Shown: positions 1-6,072 of the stretch, piece by piece | How positions within the stretch are numbered: position 1 is the stretch's first letter | Layout: every line of letters begins with the position of its first letter | Assembly (NCBI GenBank): GCA_945639745.1 | Contig: CALZEK010000091.1 | Span: forward strand, 1-6,072 | Source of the DNA: an uncultured Bacillaceae bacterium | Lineage (GTDB): Bacteria; Bacillota; Bacilli; Bacillales; Amphibacillaceae | Reading direction: 5' to 3' | DNA length: 6,072 nucleotides | The notes under the pieces: generated by a model | The model's database searches: none | Told to the model about the DNA's origin: nothing | Seen by the model: the letters and a program-made list of their open reading frames with translations, nothing else | Position numbers and translations under genes: made by a program

Positions 1-188
1 ATGAAAATGAAACTAATGCTGAATTATATAACAGAATACTTGTTACATCAGGATATGTTATCAATAGTTCAGATAATGGAATAAAAAATGCAATAATTGC
101 AGGATTAGTCAATATAGTTCCAGAACTTGAATATGAAGAAACAAATGTTAAGTTTTTACCGATGTGAAACGTATTGGATGAAGCATGA
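1..188 (+). pseudogene. menF: menF 3' end (isochorismate synthase), partial, apparently degenerate
   Basis: The open frame with codons starting at base 3 runs from the window edge to a TGA at 165-167, giving 54 residues that end in EYEETNVKFLPM. The EYEET...KF.PM signature and the position directly before menD identify it as the C-terminus of the chorismate-binding enzyme MenF, which makes isochorismate in the cytoplasm at the start of the menaquinone pathway. Past the TGA the same frame reads NVLDEA and then a TGA at 186-188 that overlaps the menD ATG as ATGA. The family typically ends with a few more residues after FxPM, so 165-167 looks like a Leu codon turned into a stop. The upstream part fits the family poorly: where AGxGIV followed by a short linker and P is expected, it reads AGLVNIVPELE, about three residues short, and the 'IRS' segment is replaced by RILVTS. 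There is no frameshift or other stop in view. It may be a decayed gene or a divergent but expressed one; the rest lies outside the window. The identity is fairly secure and the loss of function is inferred. Confidence 0.6.
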
Positions 189-1939
189 TGAACCATATTG
201 AAACTTTGACGAGATATCTAGCACATTTCATTGATGAATTAACACATCAAGGGATTCAAGATGTAGTTATCTCACCAGGTTCACGTTCGACTCCATTAGC
301 GATGCTAGCAGTAGACAATGAATCAATTCGCGATTGGATACTTGTTGATGAGCGTTCGGCTAGTTATTTTGCTCTTGGATTAGCTAAAAAAACTAATCGT
401 CCTGTTGCTTTAATTTGTACATCCGGTACAGCCGCTGCAAATTATTATCCAGCAGTCATTGAAGCCTTTCATGGTCGTGTACCATTAATTGTCTTAACAG
501 CAGATCGTCCACATGAATTAAGAGACGTTGGTGCCCCACAAGCAATGAATCAACTTAATTTATATGGCGATTTTGTTAAAAAGTTTTACGAAATGAGTTT
601 GCCAGAAGCAACTCATGAAATGATAAATTATGTCAGAAATAGAGCGCAACGAGCAAGCTTTTATGCTCAATCTGGAAATCCAGGTCCAGTTCAATTAAAT
701 TTTCCAATTAGAGAACCATTAACGCCTGATTTAACATTGCCAAATTTATGGAGTGGCCGAGATCAATTAAAGCAAAGTAAACCAATCATTGGCAAGCGCG
801 TACTTGATAAAGATAGTCTAATTGATTTTATTAAAATGTTAGAAAGGAAAAAACGACCGCTGATTGTATGTGGACCGCAAACGGATAAGCATTTAAGCGA
901 ATTAATTATTAAGCTAAGCAATGACCTAAATGTGCCGGTTATTGCCGACCCCTTATCACAAATTCGTTCAACAACAGATAAGCATGCAAAGATAATTAAT
1001 TCAGCAGACGCATTATTGAAAAAAGAATCAGTTAGAGAAAAGCTCGCACCAGATCTGCTAATTCGATTTGGAGGAATGCCAATCTCTAAAAGTTATTTAT
1101 TTTACCTACAAGAAAATAGTCATCTACCTCATTATGTGATTGAAAATGAAACTGACGTGCGCGAACCGACAAATCAACAAGCAAATTACTTATTAACAGA
1201 TGCTTCATTATTTGTTGAATCACTTTTAGCAAAAGAGATTCAATTAGAAATAAGTGATTGGACAAATAAGTGGCTTGCTTATAATCAACTCGTTCAGAAA
1301 GAATTAACAAAGGACAAAAATAATCAAAAGCACCTGACTGAAGGTGGTGTGATTCAAGCTTTACTTCACAAAATTCCTCATCAAAGTGAGTTGTTTATTG
1401 CTAATAGTATGCCAGTTCGTGATTTGGATACGTATTATGAAGTAAGTGAAAAAGAAATTATCATTCATGGAAATCGTGGTGTAAGTGGTATAGATGGTGT
1501 TGTTTCAACGGCATTAGGTATTGCAGCGGTAAGTGAAAAGCCAGTTACTTTAGTGATTGGAGATTTATCTTTTTATCATGATTTAAATGGATTATTAGCA
1601 GCTAAAAAATATGAATTAGATATAACAATTTTACTTATCAATAATGATGGTGGTGGCATCTTTTCATTTTTACCACAGGCCAAGGAAGGTCAATATTTTG
1701 AAAAGTTATTTGCGACCCCTTTAGGGATTGATTTTTCGCATAGTGTGAAAATGTATAATGGAACTTATACTTTAGTAACAGATATGACTGAATTAAATCA
1801 AACATTAACAAGGAGTTATCAAAATAAAGGACTCAAAGTGATTGAAATACGCACAAATCGCCAAGAAAATGTCGCACTTCATCAAGCCTTTTGGAGAAAA
1901 GTTGAACGAGTTATTTTAGAAGCTGATCAAGATGAATAA
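185..1939 (+). CDS. menD: MenD, SEPHCHC synthase (2-succinyl-5-enolpyruvyl-6-hydroxy-3-cyclohexene-1-carboxylate synthase)
   Basis: This cytoplasmic thiamine-diphosphate (ThDP) enzyme decarboxylates 2-oxoglutarate and adds the succinyl-semialdehyde unit to isochorismate, the first committed step of menaquinone synthesis. The 584 residues match the usual family length. The N-terminal pyrimidine-binding domain carries PGSRSTPLA (31-39), DERSA with the expected catalytic Glu56, CTSGTAAAN (78-86) and TADRPHELR (105-113). A less conserved middle domain follows. The C-terminal pyrophosphate-binding domain has NSMPVRD, GNRGVSGIDG, and the Mg-ThDP motif GDLSFYHDLNG (459-469) followed by NNDGGGIF (486-493). 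The first of two adjacent ATGs (185, 188) is chosen because MxNH at the N-terminus matches the S. aureus protein as I recall it; a weak GGATGAAG (176-183) is the only Shine-Dalgarno candidate, so either ATG could be used. Translation probably depended on coupling to menF. The 3' end overlaps menH by 8 nt. Confidence 0.97.
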   Translation: MMNHIETLTRYLAHFIDELTHQGIQDVVISPGSRSTPLAMLAVDNESIRDWILVDERSASYFALGLAKKTNRPVALICTSGTAAANYYPAVIEAFHGRVPLIVLTADRPHELRDVGAPQAMNQLNLYGDFVKKFYEMSLPEATHEMINYVRNRAQRASFYAQSGNPGPVQLNFPIREPLTPDLTLPNLWSGRDQLKQSKPIIGKRVLDKDSLIDFIKMLERKKRPLIVCGPQTDKHLSELIIKLSNDLNVPVIADPLSQIRSTTDKHAKIINSADALLKKESVREKLAPDLLIRFGGMPISKSYLFYLQENSHLPHYVIENETDVREPTNQQANYLLTDASLFVESLLAKEIQLEISDWTNKWLAYNQLVQKELTKDKNNQKHLTEGGVIQALLHKIPHQSELFIANSMPVRDLDTYYEVSEKEIIIHGNRGVSGIDGVVSTALGIAAVSEKPVTLVIGDLSFYHDLNGLLAAKKYELDITILLINNDGGGIFSFLPQAKEGQYFEKLFATPLGIDFSHSVKMYNGTYTLVTDMTELNQTLTRSYQNKGLKVIEIRTNRQENVALHQAFWRKVERVILEADQDE

Positions 1940-2744
1940 TTTAACTTTTACAATTAACCAAGATACTTATACTTATCGTTTAGTAGGTCAAGGTGAAGTG
2001 ATTGCATTATTTCATGGCTTTACGAGTACACAAAATACATGGAATAAATTGGTTGCTGAATTAAGTGAAAAATATCAAGTTCTAACAATTGATTTACCAG
2101 GACATGGCGAGACTCGAATCAAACAAGGTAAAACAATGCGTCATTTTAGCGATGATTTTAAAGCCTTATTAGACGAATTAAAGATTAACAAGATTCATTT
2201 ATTAGGTTATTCAATGGGTGGAAGAACAGCCTTGTCTTTTGCACATTATTACCCTCAAATGATTCAATCTTTAATTTTAGAGAGTGCTTCACCAGGTATT
2301 GCTGATATTGATTTAAAAAGACAACGTCAAGTGGCAGATAAGGCGCTTGCTGAAAATATACAAACTAAAGGTATTGAAAGTTTTGTTAATGACTGGGAAG
2401 ATTTGCCATTATTTAAGACACAAAAGAAATTACCCTTACCTGTCCAAAATCAAATTAGGAAAGAACGCTTAAGTCAATCACCATTTGGATTGGCAAAGTC
2501 ACTTATATATATGGGAACGGGTACACAAGAATCACTTTGGAATGAACTAGAAAATATCGATTTTCCACTAACTTTAATTGTAGGTAGTGAAGATGTTAAA
2601 TTTATTGAAATTAATAAACAGATAAATGAGTTGTATAAAGCAGCAAAATTATATACAATAAAGAAAGCTGGGCACTGTGTTCATTTAGAACAAGAAGCTA
2701 AATTTATTCAAGTAGTTCATAAGCATTTGCAAGAAATGTCATGA
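1932..2744 (+). CDS. menH: MenH, SHCHC synthase (alpha/beta-hydrolase fold)
   Basis: MenH removes pyruvate from the MenD product (2,5-elimination) to give 2-succinyl-6-hydroxy-2,4-cyclohexadiene-1-carboxylate (SHCHC). The 270-residue protein is a single alpha/beta-hydrolase domain of normal family length. Visible motifs in order are the oxyanion-loop HGFTST (from His28), DLPGHGE (54-60), the nucleophile elbow GYSMGG with Ser94, a helical lid around residues 120-190, VGSEDVKF with the triad acid Asp221, and KAGHCVH with the triad His248. The triad plus the location between menD and menB separates it from generic hydrolases. The ATG lies inside the end of menD (ATGAATAA, 8-nt overlap) with only a weak upstream AGAAG, which suggests translational coupling to menD. 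It was historically mistaken in this family for a thioesterase acting on DHNA-CoA. No signal peptide is seen. Confidence 0.94.
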   Translation: MNNLTFTINQDTYTYRLVGQGEVIALFHGFTSTQNTWNKLVAELSEKYQVLTIDLPGHGETRIKQGKTMRHFSDDFKALLDELKINKIHLLGYSMGGRTALSFAHYYPQMIQSLILESASPGIADIDLKRQRQVADKALAENIQTKGIESFVNDWEDLPLFKTQKKLPLPVQNQIRKERLSQSPFGLAKSLIYMGTGTQESLWNELENIDFPLTLIVGSEDVKFIEINKQINELYKAAKLYTIKKAGHCVHLEQEAKFIQVVHKHLQEMS

Positions 2745-2770
2745 AAAAATACATAAAAGAGGTGCAATAA

Positions 2771-3592
2771 ATGAAGACAGTTACATGGAATAAAGTAAAA
2801 GAGTTTGAAGAAATCATTTATGAAAAACATAATGGTATTGCTAAAGTGACGATTAATCGTCCGGAAAAAAGAAATGCATTTACACCACTTACTGTAAATG
2901 AAATGATTGAAGCATTTACAGACGCGCGTGATGACTCACAAATTGGTGTGATTATTTTAACAGGAAAAGGCGACAAAGCATTTTGTTCAGGTGGAGATCA
3001 GTCAGTTCGTGGACACGGTGGATATGTTGGAACTGATGAAGTACCACGTTTAAACGTGTTGGACTTACAACGTTTAATCCGTACAATTCCAAAACCAGTT
3101 ATTTCAATGGTAGCAGGTTACGCAATTGGTGGCGGTCATGTTTTACATATCGTTACTGACTTAACAATTGCAGCAGATAATGCTATTTTTGGTCAAACGG
3201 GTCCTCGTGTTGGTAGTTTTGATGCTGGATATGGTGCAGGATATTTAGCGCGTATGGTTGGTCATAAACGTGCACGTGAAATTTGGTATCTATGTCGTCA
3301 ATATAACGCTGAAGAAGCTTATGAAATGGGCATGGTTAACAAAGTTGTTCCACTTGAAGAACTTGAATCAGAAACATTACAGTGGTGTTCAGAAATATTA
3401 GAGAATTCACCTACTGCACTGCGTTTCTTAAAGGCGTCATTTAACGCTGATACAGATGGTTTAGCAGGTCTTCAACAATTAGGTGGAGATGCAACATTAC
3501 TTTATTACACAACAGATGAAGCAAAAGAAGGACGCGACGCATTTAAAGAAAAGCGTAAGCCTGATTTCGATCAATTCCCTCGCTTCCCTTAA
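2771..3592 (+). CDS. menB: MenB, 1,4-dihydroxy-2-naphthoyl-CoA synthase
   Basis: MenB is a crotonase-fold enzyme that closes the second ring of the naphthoquinone by a Dieckmann-type cyclisation of OSB-CoA. The 273 residues are full length and very well conserved. CSGGDQ (72-77) and AIGGGH (118-123) build the CoA and oxyanion sites. GHGGYVG holds Tyr85, [11 protein letters not shown] (141-151) holds Gly144 and Ser149, and Tyr246 lies in LLYYTTDEA; counted from the C-terminus these match E. coli Tyr97, Gly156, Ser161 and Tyr258. Gly144 in QTG marks the bicarbonate-dependent type I class rather than the Asp-containing type II class. The C-terminus ends in the usual [10 protein letters not shown] good Shine-Dalgarno, AGAGGTG (2758-2764), sits 6 nt before the ATG. 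It follows menH by 26 nt, so it is in the same operon, and a terminator lies 9 nt past its stop. Confidence 0.98.
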   Translation: MKTVTWNKVKEFEEIIYEKHNGIAKVTINRPEKRNAFTPLTVNEMIEAFTDARDDSQIGVIILTGKGDKAFCSGGDQSVRGHGGYVGTDEVPRLNVLDLQRLIRTIPKPVISMVAGYAIGGGHVLHIVTDLTIAADNAIFGQTGPRVGSFDAGYGAGYLARMVGHKRAREIWYLCRQYNAEEAYEMGMVNKVVPLEELESETLQWCSEILENSPTALRFLKASFNADTDGLAGLQQLGGDATLLYYTTDEAKEGRDAFKEKRKPDFDQFPRFP

Positions 3593-3601
3593 GCGACATT
3601 T

Positions 3602-3635
3602 AACCTTTGCTATTTAAAAATAGCAAAGGTTTTTT
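3602..3635 (+). terminator. Intrinsic terminator between menB and menE
   Basis: A perfect 12-bp stem (AACCTTTGCTAT, 3602-3613, with ATAGCAAAGGTT, 3620-3631), extendable by one T-A pair to leave a 4-nt loop, is followed by a T run through 3635. It is a textbook rho-independent terminator placed 9 nt after the menB stop. Only about 11 nt separate it from the menE Shine-Dalgarno, so no promoter fits between them. menE must therefore be read by readthrough or from a promoter inside menB, and the hairpin may set a lower menE level or protect the menB mRNA end. Confidence 0.88.
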
Positions 3636-3646
3636 AGATTTTAAAT

Positions 3647-3655
3647 AAAGGAGGT
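3647..3655 (+). promoter_or_regulatory. Strong ribosome binding site of menE
   Basis: AAAGGAGGT, nearly complementary to the 16S rRNA 3' end, sits 6 nt before the ATG at 3662. It is the best Shine-Dalgarno in the window and fixes the menE start. A strong site here could offset reduced transcription past the terminator just upstream (inference). Confidence 0.85.
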
Positions 3656-3661
3656 CTTTTA

Positions 3662-5098
3662 ATGGCTGAAGTAATCCCGCATTGGTTGAAAAAACAAGCA
3701 GAACTCTCACCTGATAAATTAGCAGTCGAGATTGATGATTCAGTATGTCTGACTTTCAGTGAATTGTACGAACAATCACAACGAATTGCTAAGCAAATAT
3801 CAAACTTCCCGTTAAAACGCAATGAACGTGTGGCCATATTATCTACAAATTCCTTAGACATGTTAATGACTATTCATGCCTTAAGCTATTTAGATATTAT
3901 TGTCGTTTTATTAAATACGCGTTTAACGAGCGACGAATTAAATTATCAATTAAAAGATAGTGAAGCAAAATTACTAATTACAAGAGAAGAGCTAATAGAA
4001 GATAAAAACTTAATTGTACCACAGATAAAAACTTTTAAAGAAATAAAAAAATTACCGGTTAATCAAGATATAATTTTAAATGAATCAATTGATTTAGCAG
4101 ACATATATACAATCATGTATACATCAGGAACAACAGGTTTACCAAAAGCAGTCGGTCATACTTATGGCAATCATTGGTGGAGTGCAATTAATTCAAGTTT
4201 AAACCTTGGACTCCATGAAGATGATAAGTGGTTATCACCTCTGCCGATGTTTCATGTAGGGGGTTTTTCTGTATTTATAAAAAGTGCTATTTATGGCATG
4301 CCAGTTTATTTATTACTTAAATATACGAAAGAAAAACTATTTAATGCACTTTATCATAAAGAAATCACGATAGCATCGCTCGTTACTTTAATGCTTGCTG
4401 ATTTTATTAAAACTTCAGAAAGCCATCAAGCTCCAAACAAATTACGTTCGATATTACTTGGAGGCGGCTCAGTGCCAGAAGTATTATTAGAACAAATAAA
4501 GGAAAAACAAATACCGCTTGTACAATCTTATGGAATGACTGAAACAAGTTCACAAATTGTGACACTTAGTCCCCGTGACAATATAAGAAAGCTAGGCTCA
4601 GCTGGAAAACCTTTAATGTCTGCTGAAGTAAAAATTGCAAATTCAAGTCATGGTATCGGTGAAATTCTTGTAAAAGGCCCAATGGTTATTAATGAATACT
4701 TTAATAATCCCCAGGCAAGTCAAAAATCATTTACAAAAGGTTGGTTAAAAACAGGTGACTTAGGATATTTAGACGATGAAGGATTTTTATATGTTGTCGA
4801 TCGTCGATCAGATTTAATTATTTCAGCTGGTGAAAATATTTATCCTACTGAAATTGAAAATGTCTTATTAAATCATGATAATGTAAAAGAAGTAGCTGTT
4901 GTTAAACAAGAAGATGCAAAATATGGTCATGTCCCGATTGCTTACATTGTCTTAAATAATCCAAATGATCTACCAGATTTTAAAAAATACTTAAAAGGTA
5001 AATTAGCATCTTATAAACAACCTAAAGCTTTTCATTATCTCACTCAATTACCAAGAACTGCATCAAATAAAATTAAACGTTTTGAATTAGAAAAATAA
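3662..5098 (+). CDS. menE: MenE, o-succinylbenzoate-CoA ligase
   Basis: This member of the acyl-adenylate (ANL) superfamily activates o-succinylbenzoate with ATP and joins it to CoA, giving the MenB substrate. The 478 residues are normal length. The large N-terminal domain has the P-loop YTSGTTGLPK (153-162), LPMFHVGG, and YGMTETS (290-296). TGDLGYLDDEG contains the ATP-ribose-binding Asp366. The hinge and A8 region VDRRSDLIISAGENIYPTEIE spans 379-399. The small C-terminal domain ends in LPRTASNKIKR, where Lys470 is the expected catalytic lysine of the adenylation step; the usual GK is NK here, a small deviation. General fatty acyl-CoA ligases are larger, and the men-operon context supports the OSB assignment. 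It sits 69 nt after menB, behind a terminator. In many bacilli menC follows menE directly; here it does not. Confidence 0.95.
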   Translation: MAEVIPHWLKKQAELSPDKLAVEIDDSVCLTFSELYEQSQRIAKQISNFPLKRNERVAILSTNSLDMLMTIHALSYLDIIVVLLNTRLTSDELNYQLKDSEAKLLITREELIEDKNLIVPQIKTFKEIKKLPVNQDIILNESIDLADIYTIMYTSGTTGLPKAVGHTYGNHWWSAINSSLNLGLHEDDKWLSPLPMFHVGGFSVFIKSAIYGMPVYLLLKYTKEKLFNALYHKEITIASLVTLMLADFIKTSESHQAPNKLRSILLGGGSVPEVLLEQIKEKQIPLVQSYGMTETSSQIVTLSPRDNIRKLGSAGKPLMSAEVKIANSSHGIGEILVKGPMVINEYFNNPQASQKSFTKGWLKTGDLGYLDDEGFLYVVDRRSDLIISAGENIYPTEIENVLLNHDNVKEVAVVKQEDAKYGHVPIAYIVLNNPNDLPDFKKYLKGKLASYKQPKAFHYLTQLPRTASNKIKRFELEK

Positions 5099-5102
5099 GT
5101 GC

Positions 5103-5135
5103 TTTAAAGTAAACGATGACTAAATGTGATATGAT
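5103..5135 (+). promoter_or_regulatory. Candidate sigma-A promoter for the NUDIX gene
   Basis: TGATATGAT (5127-5135) is an extended -10 element, TG-N-TATGAT, one base off the TATAAT consensus. No good -35 stands at 17 bp; TTTAAA at 5103-5108 is 21 bp away and weak. An extended -10 can work without a strong -35. No terminator is visible between menE and this site, so readthrough from menE is also possible. Confidence 0.5.
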
Positions 5136-5177
5136 GAAATGTAGAAAACAAACAATAAAGTAAAGAGGCTGTTATAA

Positions 5178-5651
5178 ATGCATGTGTTTACTGATTTTTA
5201 TCATAATGAAGTTAAATTATCCTTTAAAGATCATCCATTTTCTAAGCAACCAAAACATGTTTGGGTTATTTGTCGTTACCGAGATGAATGGTTATTAACA
5301 AAACATAAAGAACGTGGGTATGAATTTCCAGGTGGTAAAGTAGAACCTGGAGAAAGAGCTAAAGAAGCAGCAATTCGTGAAGTAATGGAAGAAACAGGGG
5401 CTGTATTAAAGAAAATTGATTATCTTGCTCAGTATTACGTTGTCGGAAAAGGTGGTCATGTAATTAAAAATGTTTACTATGCTGAAGTAGACAAATTAAT
5501 TGAACAACCGACATATTTTGAGACAGAAGGTCCAGTTATTTTTAAAAAGTTACCTGAAGATATTAAAACTAATTCTAAATTTAGTTTTATGATGAAGGAT
5601 AGTGTTCTCACTTATTGTCTTCAAAAAATTAAAACAAATAAAAAAATCTAG
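5178..5651 (+). CDS. ytkD: YtkD-like NUDIX hydrolase (nucleoside triphosphate / RNA 5'-pyrophosphate hydrolase family)
   Basis: The 157-residue protein carries a perfect NUDIX box GX5EX7REUXEEXGU from Gly53 to Ala75, with the metal-binding REVMEE at 67-72, preceded by YEFPGGK. It is cytoplasmic, with no signal peptide or membrane segment. Its length and its position between the men genes and pckA match YtkD of Bacillus, reported as an antimutator acting on oxidised nucleotides and also as an RNA pyrophosphohydrolase; which substrate applies here cannot be told from sequence. AAAGAGG (5162-5168) lies 9 nt before the ATG. The gene starts 79 nt after menE and probably has its own promoter. The last three codons and the stop lie inside the terminator hairpin. 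Confidence 0.88.
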   Translation: MHVFTDFYHNEVKLSFKDHPFSKQPKHVWVICRYRDEWLLTKHKERGYEFPGGKVEPGERAKEAAIREVMEETGAVLKKIDYLAQYYVVGKGGHVIKNVYYAEVDKLIEQPTYFETEGPVIFKKLPEDIKTNSKFSFMMKDSVLTYCLQKIKTNKKI

Positions 5652-5677
5652 AGTAGATTATCTACTCTAGATTTTTT
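5641..5677. terminator. Bidirectional terminator between ytkD and pckA
   Basis: A perfect 17-bp inverted repeat (5641-5657 with 5661-5677) around a 3-nt TTA loop has six A at its left end and six T at its right end, so each strand shows a hairpin plus U tract. It fills nearly all of the 28 nt between the convergent stops, includes the ytkD TAG (5649-5651), and ends 2 nt short of the pckA stop. It should end both transcripts. Confidence 0.92.
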
Positions 5678-5679
5678 AT

Positions 5680-6072
5680 TTATGGACGATAAGTTGGTGC
5701 TGCTGCTTTAATTTCATCACTTGCTTGAGCTTCAAACTTTTTAAAGTTTTCATGGAATGATTCAGCTAGTTTTTGAGCTTCTGCATCATAACCATCAGCA
5801 TTACCCCAAGCATTACGAGGGATAAGTACTTCGTCTGGAACTCCAGGAACGTGTGCTGGAATGTTTAGGCCAAATATCTCATCTTTAACAGTTTCAACAG
5901 TATTTAACTCACCTTCAAGTGCTGCATGAACCATTGCGCGCGTGTAAGATAATTGCATTCTTTCACCAACACCGTAAACGCCACCAGTCCAACCTGTGTT
6001 AACTAAAAATACATTGGTATTAAATTTATCAATTTTCTCACCTAACATTTCTGCATACTTAGCAGGAGCTAG
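5680..6072 (-). CDS. pckA: PckA, phosphoenolpyruvate carboxykinase (ATP), C-terminal part only
   Basis: The frame is open from the right window edge to a TAA at 5680-5682, giving the last 130 residues of a protein that is normally about 530 long; the N-terminus and promoter lie outside. PckA converts oxaloacetate and ATP to phosphoenolpyruvate, the entry step of gluconeogenesis, in the cytoplasm. Family hallmarks in view are [14 protein letters not shown] at the edge, VNTGWTGG (NTGWTGG at 5980-6000), RMQLSYTR with the conserved Thr-Arg (5938-5961), the IFGLNIP segment, and a terminal [16 protein letters not shown] helix. The P-loop and catalytic metal site are not in the window. The gene is convergent with ytkD and shares its terminator. 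Nothing in view suggests damage. Confidence 0.95.
   Translation of the reverse strand, partial: LAPAKYAEMLGEKIDKFNTNVFLVNTGWTGGVYGVGERMQLSYTRAMVHAALEGELNTVETVKDEIFGLNIPAHVPGVPDEVLIPRNAWGNADGYDAEAQKLAESFHENFKKFEAQASDEIKAAAPTYRP

Noticed and set aside
1..84. Short ATG-started frame at the left edge (M K M K L M...)
   Set aside because: It is out of frame with the recognisable menF tail, stops at a TAA at 82-84 and has no motif; an edge artefact.
1086..1310. 74-codon open frame on the - strand inside menD
   Set aside because: It lies wholly antisense to the well-supported menD gene, has no recognisable motif and no convincing ribosome site, so it is a chance frame.
3634..3861. 75-codon open frame on the - strand over the menE start
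   Set aside because: It is antisense to the menE N-terminus and its ribosome site, has no family resemblance, and its end falls in the terminator T run; a chance frame.
4795..4810. Short tandem GTCGATC repeat
   Set aside because: It encodes the conserved VDRRSD motif of MenE, so the repetition follows from the protein sequence.
5101..5112. CTTTAAAG palindrome after menE as a possible terminator or operator
   Set aside because: It is only 8 bp, AT-rich, without loop or T tract, and such words are expected by chance in this DNA.

Overview
The window is AT-rich Firmicutes DNA carrying most of a menaquinone (vitamin K2) biosynthesis operon. The MenD, MenB, MenE and PckA sequences resemble those of staphylococci and their relatives (compared from memory, no search run). 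I would place it in Staphylococcaceae, possibly a Macrococcus-like or other non-aureus lineage; the genus is a guess.

Layout. Bases 1-167 (or 1-188) hold the 3' end of a menF-like isochorismate synthase gene that looks degenerate and ends early. Then follow, all on the + strand, menD (185-1939), menH (1932-2744, overlapping menD by 8 nt), menB (2771-3592), a strong intrinsic hairpin terminator (3602-3635) and menE (3662-5098), whose Shine-Dalgarno lies just behind the terminator. After a 79-nt gap with a plausible extended -10 promoter comes a YtkD-type NUDIX hydrolase (5178-5651). A perfect 17-bp inverted repeat (5641-5677) forms a two-way terminator against the convergent pckA gene, of which only the last 130 codons are in the window (5680-6072, - strand). 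No stretch over 300 bases lacks a gene.

How the genes work together. MenF converts chorismate to isochorismate. MenD adds 2-oxoglutarate to give SEPHCHC. MenH eliminates pyruvate to give SHCHC. MenC, which is not in this window, dehydrates SHCHC to o-succinylbenzoate (OSB). MenE makes OSB-CoA and MenB cyclises it to 1,4-dihydroxy-2-naphthoyl-CoA. The enzymes encoded by menD, menH, menB and menE look intact with their key residues present.

The oddities are the apparently eroded menF end, an in-frame TGA just before the expected menF end, the absence of menC after menE, and a terminator inside the operon. I see no mobile element, CRISPR array, RNA gene, riboswitch or evidence of a wholly new system; this is mainly core metabolism.
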